From: Selaginella tamariscina
Taxonomy: Eukaryota; Streptophyta; Lycopodiopsida; Selaginellales; Selaginellaceae
Assembly (NCBI GenBank): GCA_003024785.1
Contig: PUQB01000018.1
Coordinates: 987,717 to 1,051,716 of the forward strand
Reading direction: 5' to 3'
DNA length: 64,000 nucleotides
Shown here: in pieces, positions 38,115 to 51,870 of the stretch
How positions within the stretch are numbered: position 1 is the stretch's first letter
Layout: each line of letters begins with the position of its first letter
Notes under the pieces: model-generated
The model's database searches: none
What the model saw: the letters and a program-made list of their open reading frames with translations, nothing else
What the model was told of the DNA's origin: nothing
Program-made: the position numbers and the translations under genes

Positions 38115-39400
38115 CAATAATTGTCACAACTCAATACAAAATACATGATACAACCTACAGAATACAAGATACAGGATATGAAATACAGAATATGCTTACA
38201 GGATATGCTTACAAGATATACCTATAAGATAAGGAACATTATTTTTAGCTCATGCCTAGATTAATTTTTACCTTGCTCTTGAGTTAAGCCTCCTTGTTCT
38301 TATCCTGCTCTTGGGTCGTGGCTTGATAGATTGATAGTAATTCCTTTTATAACTCTTTTTCTTGGTTCTTCTCCCTTGTTTTCCTCCATTTTTTTTCCAT
38401 AAATCATGGTAGATTTTGAGCAATTTTAATGTGAACACCAAATGTTGCTTCATGAGTTGACCATTCATGCTTGCGAAACGATACTTATCAGGATTTTCAA
38501 AGCAAACTTCAAAGACAGCCACGAATCCTTCAAAGTCTTCCATTAATGAGTCGTCACGCCACCCAAGCCCGTGAAGATCCAACTAATAAGAATGCCAAAA
38601 GGCTAACCTTTTGTGCATCAATCAAGTAATGGCATGGTTGCATGCGGATCAAAAGTCTGATTTAATTCAGGAAACCTTAAAAATTGACACGATTGCACCG
38701 AACTTCTCCGGCATGCTAATCTTCGGCTCCGAAGAAGAGTTCGATGAGAGGAAAACCACGGATGCTTGAGAGAGAGCCTGTGCAACAGCCTTGGAGGATG
38801 CATCAACAGCTGCATTGCATCGCTTTAGTGAAACCTTGCAAATCTATGACCACTTGGTGCAAAGTGGCCAACTCATGAAACAACATTTGGTATTCGTATT
38901 GAAATTGCTCAAAATCTATCATGATATGTGAAAGAAAAAAGAAAGAAAACAAGGGAGAAGAACCAAGAAAAAAAAGTAACTAAAAATCAGAGAGCTATAA
39001 AAGCAATTACTATCAAATTGTCAAGTTACGATGCAAGAGTAGAATAAGAACAAGGGCTTGACTCAAGAGCAAGACAAGAGTAAGGAGCAAGACAAGAACA
39101 AGAAACATGACAAGAATGATCATAAAATGACTGGTGTTGATAATAATTGATCGTATAATAATTAGGTCGAAGTTTTATACTTACAACTTCAAGAGCTAAT
39201 TTAGGCATAAGTTAAAAATGATACTCTAAGAGCTAATCTAGGCATGAGCTAAAAATAATGTCCCTTATCCTGTAGGTATATCCTGTAAGCATATCTTGTA
39301 GGTATATCATGTAGGCATATCTTATATCCGTATCCTGTATCATATAGGTCGTATCCTATAAGCATATCCTGTATTCTGTATTGTGTCATGACAGTTCTTT
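38115..39400. mobile_element. Foldback-like element with long inverted arms and a gypsy gag remnant
   Basis: The left part (38,115-38,490) and right part (38,855-39,400) are inverted copies of each other. Both contain AACTCATGAARCAACATTTGG and AACAAGGGAGAAGAACCAAG, and end in GGATAT/GGTATATC-rich tracts and TGTCA/TGACA termini. Between them, on the minus strand, lies a fossil Ty3/gypsy gag piece (SLMEDFEGFVAVFEVCFEN). The element splits repeat R1 from its tail (39,450-39,882), so it is an insertion. Copy A keeps only the left ~95 bases. It is broken and old. No transposase is visible. Confidence 0.55.
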
Positions 39401-39449
39401 GCTCTTACCTTGTTCTTGAGTCATGGCTTGACATAAAAAGAACAATCTC

Positions 39450-39882
39450 CTAAATGAAAAGAGTTAGCATGCATAATACATGTTAAATTCATTGGGGTGG
39501 ATGCCCAAAAGTGTTGAAAGTGTCGTAATCAACAACGTTACAAGAAAATATATATATTTTAAGGTTGAAAGCAATAAAAAGAATGTAATATATTCCTTGA
39601 ATTAAAGACAATTAATCATGTAATTATTTCTTTAAACATAAAATATTCTAAAGAATATTTCTATTATAAAGATTAGTTAATTATTAATAAATGTGAATTA
39701 AATCATTAAAATGGTTAATTATTAAGAATTGGAACTATAAATATTTCTTTTTTTAATTTAGTTTTGTTTGAGGATGATTATAAAGTCATGTTCATTTTAA
39801 ATAACTTAACAACAACCAAACAATTTTTTAATTTATTACAGCGTGTTGTAAATGTCATATGTAATTATGTCGTAATCATGTA
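39450..39882 (+). repeat. Tail of repeat R1 in copy B
   Basis: Matches 17,380-17,770 in copy A (shared GTGTCGTAATCAACAACGTT). Similarity ends at 39,882, where copy B continues into different AT-rich sequence. Confidence 0.65.
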
Positions 39883-41091
39883 ACAGTGAAACTATATTGA
39901 TGAATATATAAGTCTCTAAGTATATAAGAAAGAAAATTGTTTATACATTTTTTCAAAAGTTCTATAACTAATGGCCTTTCTCGAAATGTCAAAATGTACA
40001 GAAACCCAAGCATAAAACATAAATATAAAATAACAACTTGAATTGTAAATAAGCAAATCAAACTTAAAAAATAATAATAATAAAATAAAAACCAAAATGG
40101 AGCATAACCTACCTATAATTAAGCTTTCTAAAATAAATACACACCAACTTCTCCTTAACAATTTTCTTCTTCTTGATTTTCAATTGCTTTCCCACGTCTA
40201 TCATTCTAGCTTTCGAGGTCCTTCTATGTCTACCTTTTCCTACAAACCAATAAGAACTTCATTACCAAAGTAATACCAACATTATCCATGACGTCTTTGT
40301 ATGCAACCATCCTAGCTTTTCAATTTCAAGGGCCTTCTATGATGTGATTGACAACATTGCCCATGATGTCTTCATATGCAACTATCCTAGATTTCTCAAT
40401 TTAAGCCCCTTATCTATGTCTATCTCATAATTCTCCTACATATCATCAATGACTTCATTACCAATGTGATAATCAACATCAGCCATGCTAAGATTCCCGT
40501 TGTTGAGCTCAAATGGATTAGGAGTTGTGAAACCTAAATCAATATGTGAACCTTGCAGATTAAACATTTCACCGTAATTGGTGTCATCTAAGGGCACCTC
40601 CAAATCTTCCACATCATAGATAGACCCAACATTCTTATTTATGGATACAGAAGGACCACCCAAATTTATGCTAACATGTGGGTTGAGCATGTGCACCTCA
40701 TAGTCTTTCTCATTAAAGCCGTTAGCATTATTACTCGTACACATATTGCTCAATTGGAATTTGATTATCTTGGTTAAATATTGCTGTAATAGAAGCTCGT
40801 TTGTGCTCTCGATCGAACTCTCCCACAATCAATATTCATAACTTTACTCAAGTGGCCTGCCCAGTCAAGACTTGCATTGTTATCCCAGACATGCTTTGCT
40901 GCATTAAATAAATGTTCCCCTACATACATGTCATTTATCTCGATGGAAGCGATTGTTGAGGAATCTCACAAAGCACTTAAAGGAGTTATCGATTATGTTT
41001 TGATTTTATAGCCATTCTTTTTCAACTGCAAAAATGCAAATTAAATAATTATATCTATAATTTATAGATTTGGTCATCTCCATAGTATATG

Positions 41092-41153
<62 letters not shown>

Positions 41154-41700
41154 TATGTGTGAGTTTATTCTTGGTACTGAAGGAAACGCATTACATAAGG
41201 GAAAATAATAATAATATTTTAATGTACTAATTCTTAGAGAGCGATACATATATACAAACGTATATAACATATTGTACATAATATATATACAAGACATACT
41301 ACATATAAAACTCATAATTACAAACATTGAACAATATATTATAATAAATAATTGAGATCATATATCTTACAATTTCTACCATCATCAATGAATGTGGTGC
41401 TCCGTTTATTTAGAGATATTGCAGGAGTGCTGGCAACCCACTCTCATTGATAAGGATTAAGAAGACCGAAGATTTGATATATACGCACTGATCCAGAGAA
41501 ATTTCATGACCTTTAGCAATGCCAATGTGCTTATCTTTGTCATAGCTCTGAAGAAACCCTTCACACAGATATCATCAAGAATATTCATGCACACCATGCT
41601 CCACAATTTACAAGTTAAAAGAATGAACCGAGTTCTCATCTTGCGTATTGTAGTCGCAACTCTTCATCCTCTTAAATTTATATTAGGAATCTCTTAGGAG
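39883..41700 (-). other. Coding-like remnants, unrecognised, with a TA tract
   Basis: On the minus strand, 40,436-40,828 is open for about 130 codons (no ATG at its start; internal MCTSNNANGFNEKDYEVHML). Just upstream another frame reads MYVGEHLFNAAKHVWDNNAS then LDWAGHLSKVMN. A third piece near 41,460-41,600 reads GHEISLDQCVYIKSSVFL. Taken together they look like one decayed gene of a mobile element, read right to left. I do not recognise the family. A pure (TA)n tract of about 60 bases lies at 41,096-41,156. Confidence 0.3.
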
Positions 41701-43030
41701 AATACATCCCTCCTCTTATAACTTATAATCCCTGCTAATCACCGAGATCAGTTTCGGAATCCCTTGTTTTCTGCTTCGAGATCCTCTCACTAATATTTCT
41801 CTTTTCTTTGTCAAACCTAGGATAGTACATCTAGTTATATATGTTAATTGCAAGTGATTTGGATCAAAGAATATTTGCACACATGAAGATCCATGTATTA
41901 AAACTTAGTTTAACTATATATTAAATATTCTATGTTATGCTTTAGGTTCCATTATTATATATTATATTAATAAATATCCTAAATTAAATGGTTTATTACA
42001 TTCTATTAATTGTATATTATAATATGTAATATCTATCGAATAATAATAATAATCATAGTTAATAACAACAAATGAATTTATTAGGAGTTAATAAATGTTC
42101 TTTTGCAAGTCTAAAATGCGTTAAATAAATAAATTTAGTTTATGTGCATATTTAATATATAAAGATATACTACACCATACACATTCAATTGATTTATTTT
42201 CTAATAAATCTTTAGACATTCAAACTATAGAAATATAAATTTATAAATTGGTTTAATTTTACAAGAAATTACTTTAAAATTTTCAAACTTTGTAATATGA
42301 TATATAAATATATACATAGAATTAGCATTGAATATAGTTTTAATGAACATCAATATTTCATGTGAAAATGTGAAACATCACAAGGTACTCTGGTGCGAAG
42401 GAGTAATAATAGATTTAGTGTATATTTATAAACTTAAATTATATATATCATAGTCTTGACAAAATAAAAATTCAATAATTAAACTGAAGATTTAAGAATA
42501 TGTGATGTATGTTTTTTTAGCTCATTTAACTTTAGACATTTTTTTTTTTTTACTATTATTCATGAATGTATGTATGTAATCTTTTTTATGCTCAATGTTA
42601 TAAGCTCAAGAAAAATAAAGATTTAATAAACATCATAATTTTAATTTTAATTTATTTATTTGTAAATGTTAAATTTATATTATTATATTTGTTTAAGTAT
42701 GAACATACAATAATTATTGTTTGTTATTTCAATTAGTTTTTTATAATAAAAAACGCACTTTAAACTTAAGTATTTTAAATAATCAAACAGTAAATTACAA
42801 TACATATTGATCAAAATTAAATAATATTATTTATAATATTTATATTATAAATATCAAAAGTATTGCAAAAAAATTATCACTATAGATCATTTTTTAAATA
42901 TTATAGTACTATGTTTGAAATTATTCATTTTATAAGAACCTACCCACCTATATAATGCATGTGTTATGCTCAATTGACATGCTTGAATGAAGAGGATTCT
43001 TTATTTTTTTAAATACTAATCAAAATTCGG
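41701..43030. other. AT-rich gene-free sequence
   Basis: Very AT-rich with poly-A/T runs. No open frame with coding character and no structured repeat was noticed. Confidence 0.5.
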
Positions 43031-43670
43031 ATGGACAGTTAAAGTTATTATTAAACATCTTCGAAACCAAAAGTGCAAGTGTCTTCACCATTAGGGTGCT
43101 AAAATCAAAAAAGTTGCAATCAATAAGATTGCACAAGATCCATAACACACATTTATCGATTGATTTCAATAGGCATTGTTGCCAACACGCCAAGTTGAAA
43201 CAATCTTATAAGCAACAAATCATGTATTACTAGTTGTCTTGAAGTGAAAAGTTGCAAAATGTGAATGATGCCCTAAAATTAAGTTATTGTATAAATAATG
43301 GTTAAGATGATACAAATTGGGATTGTGTTTATTATTGCTAGTCGTATTGTATGCACAAAGGCATGGTATATGATAGGCATAGATCACATCTTTTATGTAA
43401 CATCAAGGCGCGCATATATTTTTAATTTAATATCTTATTAATACTTGCAATTTAAATACAAGAGCGACTGAATGTACAATGCAATATGTGTTGAACATGA
43501 CAACTGTGGATTAGATAAAACAAGGTTGCAAGCTAACTCAATGCCCCATAAGAATTGCACAACAAACAAAGGCATTATGGAAACTCAAAAAGGCGATCTC
43601 ATTTCGACATACACCCAAGAGTCAACTCATTATCAAAAGTATGCAACATTAAGTGATAAGCAAAATTAAC
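43030..43670 (+). mobile_element. Possible MULE (Mutator-like) transposase remnant
   Basis: A plus-strand frame reads SKKLQSIRLHKIHNTHLSID then FNRHCCQHAKLKQSYKQQ. The His-x-x-His pattern followed by a basic His-rich part resembles the N-terminal MuDR domain of plant MULE transposases. A later open frame (43,472-43,669) has no clear similarity. The remnant is short and frame-broken. Confidence 0.3.
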
Positions 43671-44565
43671 ATCGTTATTGACAGTATCAAAAAAGTATAT
43701 GACATGAATTCAAAGGTATGCAAATTAGAATATTAAAAATACCATGACATATTTAAAATTATACCTACTTAATGAATTATTAATTATATCCCCATGTCCA
43801 TTTTTGTTTAAACATAGTTAATAAAATACAGCATTAATAAATTGTATTAAAAATAAAATAAAAAATTAATAAAAATTAATCACAAATAATTTAAATTAAA
43901 TTATTAATTTTAAATCTTAATTATTATGTTTATAAAAACATACATATAAAATTTTATCATTGATGCCTAATCCTAAATTATTATTATGATCTATTGAATA
44001 ATCAACAATCCTAAATTATAAATTAGGTTTGGCACATGGTAGTAGTTTTGGAATGTGGTAGTGTAGGTAGTAGTAGGTGTGAGGTATATAAAAGAATCAT
44101 GTTAATTATTGCGATCAACGATCCCAAATCATAAATTAGGTTTGACATGTCTCATGATCAATTGATCAACAATCCTAAATCATAAATCAGGTTTAGCACG
44201 TCATCATAATCAATTGATTTCATAAATTAGGTTTGACACGTGGTAGGTAGACTATATAATTGAATTATGTCTTAGGGTTAGTTATTCCTAATCATTTTAG
44301 ATTTTAAATTTTAATTTTATTTAATTTATCAGTATCTTATAATATAAATTTTGGCTTTTGAATGTTCATCATTTGGTAGTTCAGGTATATGTTTTCTAAA
44401 TTTTAAATTTTGATCTTGATCGTCATCTGGTAGTTCAGGTACATATTTTCCTTTTTAGTGATTATTTTAATTATTCATATCTTTGTAATGCTTATTTTTT
44501 TTTAATTTCTATTTTTCCAAAGACTTGCTCTTGGCCTTATTTGTGATAAAGAACGAAAACGATTC

Positions 44566-44842
44566 GATGTCTTCGACTAGCAAGGAAGGATCATACACAT
44601 ATAACCAAATGATAAATATTAAGAGCTAACGATGCGATTGATGATCCTAAAAAATGATTTGGAGCAGAAACAAAAGTGGTTGGACAAGTGGGTGGAGCAG
44701 TGTATACAACAAAGAAAAAGAGATAAAGGCATGGGAGTCAATAAAAAAAGAGCAAGTGGTCATGAACGATATGAGTGTAGGTCTTAACAACCAAGTGCAA
44801 GACCTCACTTCAAATAATGAAATTGAGAAAACATGGCTCTAA
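44566..44842 (+). pseudogene. Coiled-coil protein, copy B (frame-broken)
   Basis: Duplicate of 15,313-15,564. It opens with the same MSSTSKEGSY leader, then a one-base loss near 44,620 shifts the frame. Another small change near 44,712 returns it to EIKAWESIKKEQVVMNDMS. After VQDLTSNNEIE the frame runs further than in copy A. Confidence 0.5.
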
Positions 44843-45024
44843 ATGCAAAGCATAAAAGATCTTGTATAAACAAGTAGGCAATTTTTAGGTATGAAGCGTT
44901 AGTGTCATTGGATTCATTTAAGAAACTTATGTGTGGTTAAGTTGATTTTATTAGTAAGTAAGTATGAGAATAATTTGCAAGCTTGTGTTTCTATAGAATT
45001 TCCATTGTTTATTTATAATATGAG

Positions 45025-45465
45025 AGAATTAGATTTTATATATATAAGAAAAAACAAGAATCAAGAAGAATTGGCCCAATTTCATGATTCATATTACAAT
45101 AAGAGAACATTAAAAATTAAGATATATAAAAAAGGGGAAACAAGAATAAAAATTGGTCAAAGATTTGGGATTTAAGATTATAACTCGTCGTGTAACAAAT
45201 TATATAAGGAAAATAAAATCAATTAAAAATTGGCCATTATTTTATATTATGAAAAGAATAATAAGTATTAGATATATAGGAAAGGGAAACAAGAAATAAA
45301 AAATTAGTCAAAGATATTATGTATATAAAAAGGAATCAAGAATAAAATAATTGGCTAAAGATATTACTTATATATAAAAGGAAAATCAAGAATAAAATAA
45401 TTGTCGATATTATATATAAATATAAAGAAAATACAAAAATAAAATAATTGGCTAAGATTTGGGAT
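45025..45465. repeat. Tandem array of ~50-base AT-rich units, copy B
   Basis: Counterpart of 15,785-16,210, with unit-by-unit correspondence and small indels. Confidence 0.7.
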
Positions 45466-46234
45466 TTACGATTAGTAATCATGATTATGTAATGATTAGA
45501 ATTTAGGATATGATTTAGTAAAATGTTTGTATAGTTACACATGTTATTCGTGACAATCTCTGCTTTATATTTAATAGACATTTTGGTAATTCTTGATATG
45601 TAATGATTAGAAGTTAGGATGATGAGTAATATTTAATAGAATGTATATACACATTGATTTTAACAATCTTAGCTTTTAATGACAATCTTTCTTCATTATG
45701 ATTATTAAAATAACTTTGAAAAATTATAATGTGTTTTATCGCAATGAGATTAATAAATTTTATACAAAGTTGGTTCATAATGTTAGATTCAAACTTTCCA
45801 CCTACATGTAGGTGCTTTATAAGATATTAATACAATAGTCATTCAAGCTTGTGATGTATGGCAACCAACAAATTATATAACATGTTGTGTGGGCATTGGG
45901 AATTAGAGATTTATTAAATTCATGATTGTCAGATGCCACAGCCCATAGTGTTACTCATTAAAGTAATTTTGCATTATTAATCATGGTCCATATGTTAATA
46001 ATTTTTACTCACTAGAGTATTTTAAATTCATTAATGTGTAAAAGATTTTATTAAATAAGTTTTAAAGGTTATTATTTTAAAATAAGAATTCAATAGTGTT
46101 TTGCATCTCATTTTTTCCATATATTATACAATTGTCATTTTGGAAATCCAATAATTTTTTGCATCTTTATTTTATTAAAAAATATACGCTTTGGTAAAAC
46201 ATTTAATGATTTTTAAACTCGAGACTATATAAAA

Positions 46235-46610
46235 ATGTGATTTACTATTGGGAGAATGTTGTTTAGAGAGTTAATAACCCTTATTATCAACATATAAAAT
46301 TACAACACAAGGTGGTGGGGAGAGATTTAAACCACGTTAGTGAGTACCAAATGATGTAGAAGCCAGTGGTAAGTGAAAGTGCAAACTTACTACTTATTTG
46401 AAAAAAAAACCAAAATCCTAAACTGTTTTATAATTGTTGGGAGAGATCTTCATTCATAATATGATGTTCTTGTTATCAAAATCCATCCTATTTAAATGGG
46501 TCCAAATTATTGATGCACTTGAGTTCATTACAAGAAATAAAGGTAAAGGTTGCATAGTTCCAATCACAAAGGAGGCAACATGAGTACAAATGTATAATAA
46601 ATGTCTAAAA
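46235..46610 (+). repeat. Direct repeat R2 of copy B
   Basis: Equivalent of 16,990-17,345. Its coding-like frame is more disturbed than in copy A. The tail is cut at 46,640 by the junction with arm R. Confidence 0.6.
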
Positions 46611-47873
46611 CAAAACATGACGAAAAGAATTAACATGTTAAATTCATTGTATGAATATGATTTGAATATTTATACTTAAAATAATTTGATTAATGATAAA
46701 CCAATGTTCAGAAACTTATAATAACATGATAAAATCAAATAAAAAACTGATGTTACTAATGTGTAAGTTTATTTAAAATTTACTAAAAAGTGTGTATGTA
46801 ATTCACTTTTAATGAAGTTAATACGTTACATCTACGATAAACAAGACTTTAACATTATACAATATCTATACAAAATTAAATATAGTAATGTTTAGCATAA
46901 TTAAAGATCTATGAATTTAGATTTATAAATTAATAACAACAGTTTTAGATTTGATTTCTCACCTTTGCATGAATATTTTTCATTTTTAATTTGTTTTATT
47001 TTGTGTAATGCAAAATATTTATGTGAAACCTCTTTATTGTGTTATCCATATATACACATATATATATACGTATGTGTACATGTATGTGTGTACGTATAAT
47101 GAATCAATCTGTAAAATAAATTACTTCAAAAGCCAGTATAATAACTTATCCCTGGCAATAATAAAATACTCCATACTTCATGTTTAACTTTATATTTGAA
47201 AAGATTGAAATGAGAATTTAAAACATAGGTTTTATTAAGTTTAATTCAAATCAATTAAGTTGGAAATGTATAGAATTATAATTACAGGAAAGTTAAGTTA
47301 TTTTATTATCACAATTAGTTATTAATTTAAATAAGACAATTTAATACAGAATTACTTTTATGGAGTTATGAGAAACAATTTTAACGAAGGTATAATAAAT
47401 CATCATGTGTATAAGTTCACCGCAGTAAACATGCTTATTATTTATTAACATGTTTGCACCTGCATACGCACACGTGTGTGTGTGTAAATTCAAATATATA
47501 TTTTAATACAATTCATAAGAATCGAACTTCACCAACTTAACCTTTAAAATACTTGTTCAAGTGAAATAAAAAGTATACTAAAATATATAAAAATAAATAA
47601 AACCAGTTAAACATGTAGACATATTTGCACAAGTCTGTGGACATTTGCAGACACATTTTAGACGCGAATGTTTGTGAATCCTCAGTGCAACCATGCCTTG
47701 TGCATATAGAACTTAGAGAGGTCATGATTACTTGCTCTTTTAATACCACAGTCTGCTAAAGAATGGAAATGCAAAAAACATGTTATGATTGCTTATGTCC
47801 TTACAATACTTTCATTTGGATCATGGCATTCAGAATGTACTCACATCTAGCTTAAGGACATTCTCTACTTCTC

Positions 47874-48007
47874 GTAACTACGGTAAATACGTAAGTTACC
47901 TTAGATATATACAGGACTAGATTATCTTATAAACCCATAATAAATTATCTTAATTATAAAATTATCCTGTACATACATTAAGGTAACCTACGTTTCACCG
48001 TAGTTAC
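47874..48007. mobile_element. MITE with ~30-base terminal inverted repeats
   Basis: Begins GTAACTACGGTAAATACGTA and ends with the near-perfect inverse ACGTTTCACCGTAGTTAC; about 134 bases. It is absent from the matching place in arm L (near 30,240). It belongs to the same family as 7,069-7,184. There is no coding capacity. Confidence 0.8.
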
Positions 48008-48470
48008 ATTACATTTTTGCAATGCCTTGTAATGGTATCCAAGCTTAATTAAGCCACGACTGTGTTCTAAAACATGTAGCCTCTCCCAAATGATTAAATG
48101 GTTTGCCCAATAACCTTAACATCCGTACTTGTTTCTGCACCTGTTGAGTGACCATTTTTATAATAGGTTGTGGTGATGATACTGAACCTTTTACACTAGA
48201 CACATATCTCTAGTTAATACTTCTCAAAAAGACTGATAACTTTTTATCACATCCTCACACTAATTCTTAAGTATTTAAACAACATTTTTTTACATTTCAT
48301 CCTCAAATATTGTAATTTAATTTTTCACTGTTTCCAATTTTTTTTTTAACTTTGCAATTTTTAGAACTTATTTGTTAATCTTTTAATTTGTTTAACTTGA
48401 TCTTTAAACATAACCCTAAGTTCATCAACTTATGCTAATAGGCATCTCCATCGATTAAGAATTTCTTTCC
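48008..48470. other. Extra sequence in arm R next to the MITE
   Basis: AT-rich sequence absent from arm L, lying between the MITE and the point where similarity resumes (CATACAGCAAGTGAAAGCC). No gene is seen. It was either inserted with the MITE as a larger unit or deleted from arm L. Confidence 0.45.
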
Positions 48471-48593
48471 ATACAGCAAGTGAAAGCCGTATTAAGTCAT
48501 ACACTATCTGTGTACATTTAAAGTACACGTCTGCAAGGCTCTCCAAAACATAACTACTTTTGTGTGTGTGTGCGCGTAGGGTGCATATCCAAC

Positions 48594-48907
48594 TACATTA
48601 TATGACGTACTTGGTTTTGGTATCGGGTTTATCGGCAGACTCAGACTTCAACTGCTGCGCCGCTTGTTGCAATTGTTGCACCAAAAAGCGCTTGCTGGAA
48701 CTGAAATTGCTGGTTCGCAATTAGCCGCATTCAACTGGATCAATTTGCCATGGATCTCTGTACGAGTTCTGTATTCGAAGAGAGCAGAGATTGCGATTGC
48801 ATACCTTCCGCCGCGCGCGCCTTCATCGACCGCCTGCCTAGCCATCGTCCGCCGAGACCCTAGAACGTCTGCTGCCCTAACGTCAGCTGCCCTAACGTCA
48901 TTCCCCT
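48594..48907 (-). pseudogene. Ala/Gln-rich protein, first exon, copy 2
   Basis: Inverted counterpart of 29,599-29,989. It keeps RYAIAISALFEYRTRTEIHG but lacks about 40 bases after IQLNAA, and a 16-base word containing GACGTTAGGGCAGC is duplicated near its start. It is therefore probably not functional in this form. Confidence 0.5.
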
Positions 48908-49664
48908 TAATTAAATTTTTAACCTTAATCCTTAATTAAAAAACTGCTTTAAATATTTGTTAAATCTTAATTAACTTTTTACTAATCCTTAAATATGGTA
49001 TATTCTAGAATATTTAAGTTCATTTTGTCCGCATCATTAATTACTTTAAACGAAACTAGCACCAGTTAACAATATAAAATTTCAATTAGATAAACTGAAA
49101 ATCTCTCTCTCATACACCACGCACGCACGCCCGATACATTAAAATAAATTAATGAAGAATTCTAATATCTTTCTGATGTTAAGAATGCAAAAATACCATT
49201 AAATAATTCACTTGGTATAACATAATATGTACACACACCAATCCACAATATGTACATACTTGCCGTAGCTCAGATGATAATATCTGCAATGCGCAAAGTC
49301 ACAATATTAGTATAAGAATATCACGTTCCCTGTATACATCAATAAGCATAAAAACTTGTGTATACACATGCACATCGTCACACCCTGTATGTGTGTGTGT
49401 GTGTGTGTGTTAGATATATATTTGTGAATTCAGACACATATTTATTTCCACATTATACAATGCGTGTGTACATGCGTATGTGTATATAGACGTGTGAATA
49501 ACATGAACGTACTTAAGCAGGAATCTATATTTAATAAACAGGGATAACCCCCATAGACATCTTTGAAGTGTTGATTAATCTTGGTTTAACACTTCTTGCT
49601 GTGTTGCCATGGTAATCCGCTTCCATCTTCCGTTTAACACCATATCCCTTTCCACATATGTTCT

Positions 49665-50516
<852 letters not shown>

Positions 50517-50853
50517 TTATGTCTGATCCCTAAAAGTGTCTTAATGTTTGCTTTACCTTTGTTGTACCCTGATCCTTTATAACCTAACTAACTAAAAACA
50601 CAGGTCTGGAGGTGTCCGTGAGCTCCATGTTGGCCTTGTAGAGGTGTGTGTACGAGTCTGTATTCCTGTGTATACATACGTTCATTCATTCACACACGCA
50701 CGACCAAGAAAGTAGTTCGTAGGCATTGTACAATATGTAGACATGTCCATAATGTGAAAACATTTCAAATACACATATTTAAACATTGCCAGGCGAGGAG
50801 AGCTGCTTGAATCTCCACGTGGGATACAACACGAAACGGCTACTCCACGGTGA

Positions 50854-51870
50854 TTGTCCGGCGGGAGCTCGCCAAAGAAAAGCTCAGGCTCTCCTCCCTC
50901 ACCCAAGAAATCGCCTGCTTCTTCTAAGAAGGGATCAACTAGCCGCCCCACCGAGAAGTCTAAATTCAAGAGCACGCCCAAACTGGTGTGTGTGTGTGTG
51001 TCTGTAGTATGTGTATGTATGTATATGCTGACAAAAGTTAGCATCCTTCAGGTCCCAACCCCGAAGAGAACACGAACACCTGCTAAACGCTGAGTCACCT
51101 GTCAAGAAACGAGCATCACCACCAAAGAAGAAGGCAGACTCCCCACCAAAGAAGAGTGAGTCCCCAAAAAGCAAGAGAAAGCAGAAAAAGCAACAGGAAT
51201 CTGATAAAGAACCAACCGGTAAAAAGGAGGTATATGAAAAGAGAGGAGAGAGCACTAATGTACAAGCACAGGTCAAGGATTGGGAGGCAAAGTTGCATGA
51301 TGTATATACATTTGCTGATGGAAGATGCATTATATGTATGCAGGCAAGTCGGGGAAGATCTTTCAAGATACAGATCATGAGAGAAAGGATGTTTTACAGA
51401 AGCACGAACGAGCTACGATGAGAGCCGTAAGATGTACAGGGGAAATACGGAGGAGTACGAACCAGTTATACAGGAACCAGAAACATACTTGGTAAACAAA
51501 AGCTCGACAGGCTATGGGACAACATTATGTTGGAGAGTACACAGAAACAAGAAACAAAGAACTCCGTCGTATACACAGTCGTATGATGACGGTATAGAGA
51601 GCCGTGGTTTGAGTTTATATGATGAGAACAAGCCAAGGAGCCTGAAGCTACTTGTCAAGGATCTAAGGGCGTCTCTGGATGAAGAAGAAGGCAAGAGATG
51701 GCGTTCAGATGTGTGTGCATATGTGCGTGTTTAATAATATTTCATCAAGAAATATATACATATGCAAACGCACACACATACCTTGTCAAGGCGCTGCTCA
51801 AAGCCTCAAAATCAAGCCATCAGAAACGTCGTGCGTGCGTGTAGACGAGAGAGAGAGGTACATCCTCCAT
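50854..51870 (+). CDS. Lys/Ser/Pro-rich (KSP) protein, copy 2
   Basis: Inverted counterpart of 26,560-27,700 and divergent from PHD-GNAT copy 2. The first exon again reads SGGSSPKKSSGSPPSPKKSP and its donor lies in GTGTGTGTGTGTCTG at about 50,988. The second exon starts VPTPKRTRTPAKR, a reading closer to a histone-H1-like tail than copy 1, but then meets a TGA, whereas copy 1 is open there. The 3' part (YDENKPRSLKLLVKDLRASL near 51,620-51,680) is well conserved between the copies and its donor again reads GTGTGTGCATATGTG. Function unknown. Confidence 0.5.

Larger units (their letters stand above)
31060..46640. repeat. Segmental duplication copy B
   Basis: Same order and orientation as copy A: GH127 downstream sequence, a GH127 pseudogene and the repeat block, which here is longer (about 10.2 kb). 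The first ~550 bases overlap arm L. The right end joins arm R at a junction with the shared word ATTCATT. Confidence 0.8.
36425..46640. repeat. Repeat block of copy B (fuller version)
   Basis: Matches 12,808-14,440 and 14,440-17,390 of copy A but contains about 5.4 kb more between them. It begins inside GH127 exon 9 (TTTTCATTAAGGGCTGGCA) and ends at the arm R junction. No gene with a recognisable host function is present. The parts worth naming are listed separately. Confidence 0.6.

Noticed and set aside
42530-42560. Poly-T run as a LINE/SINE tail
   Set aside because: No element body, reverse transcriptase or target duplication was seen beside it.
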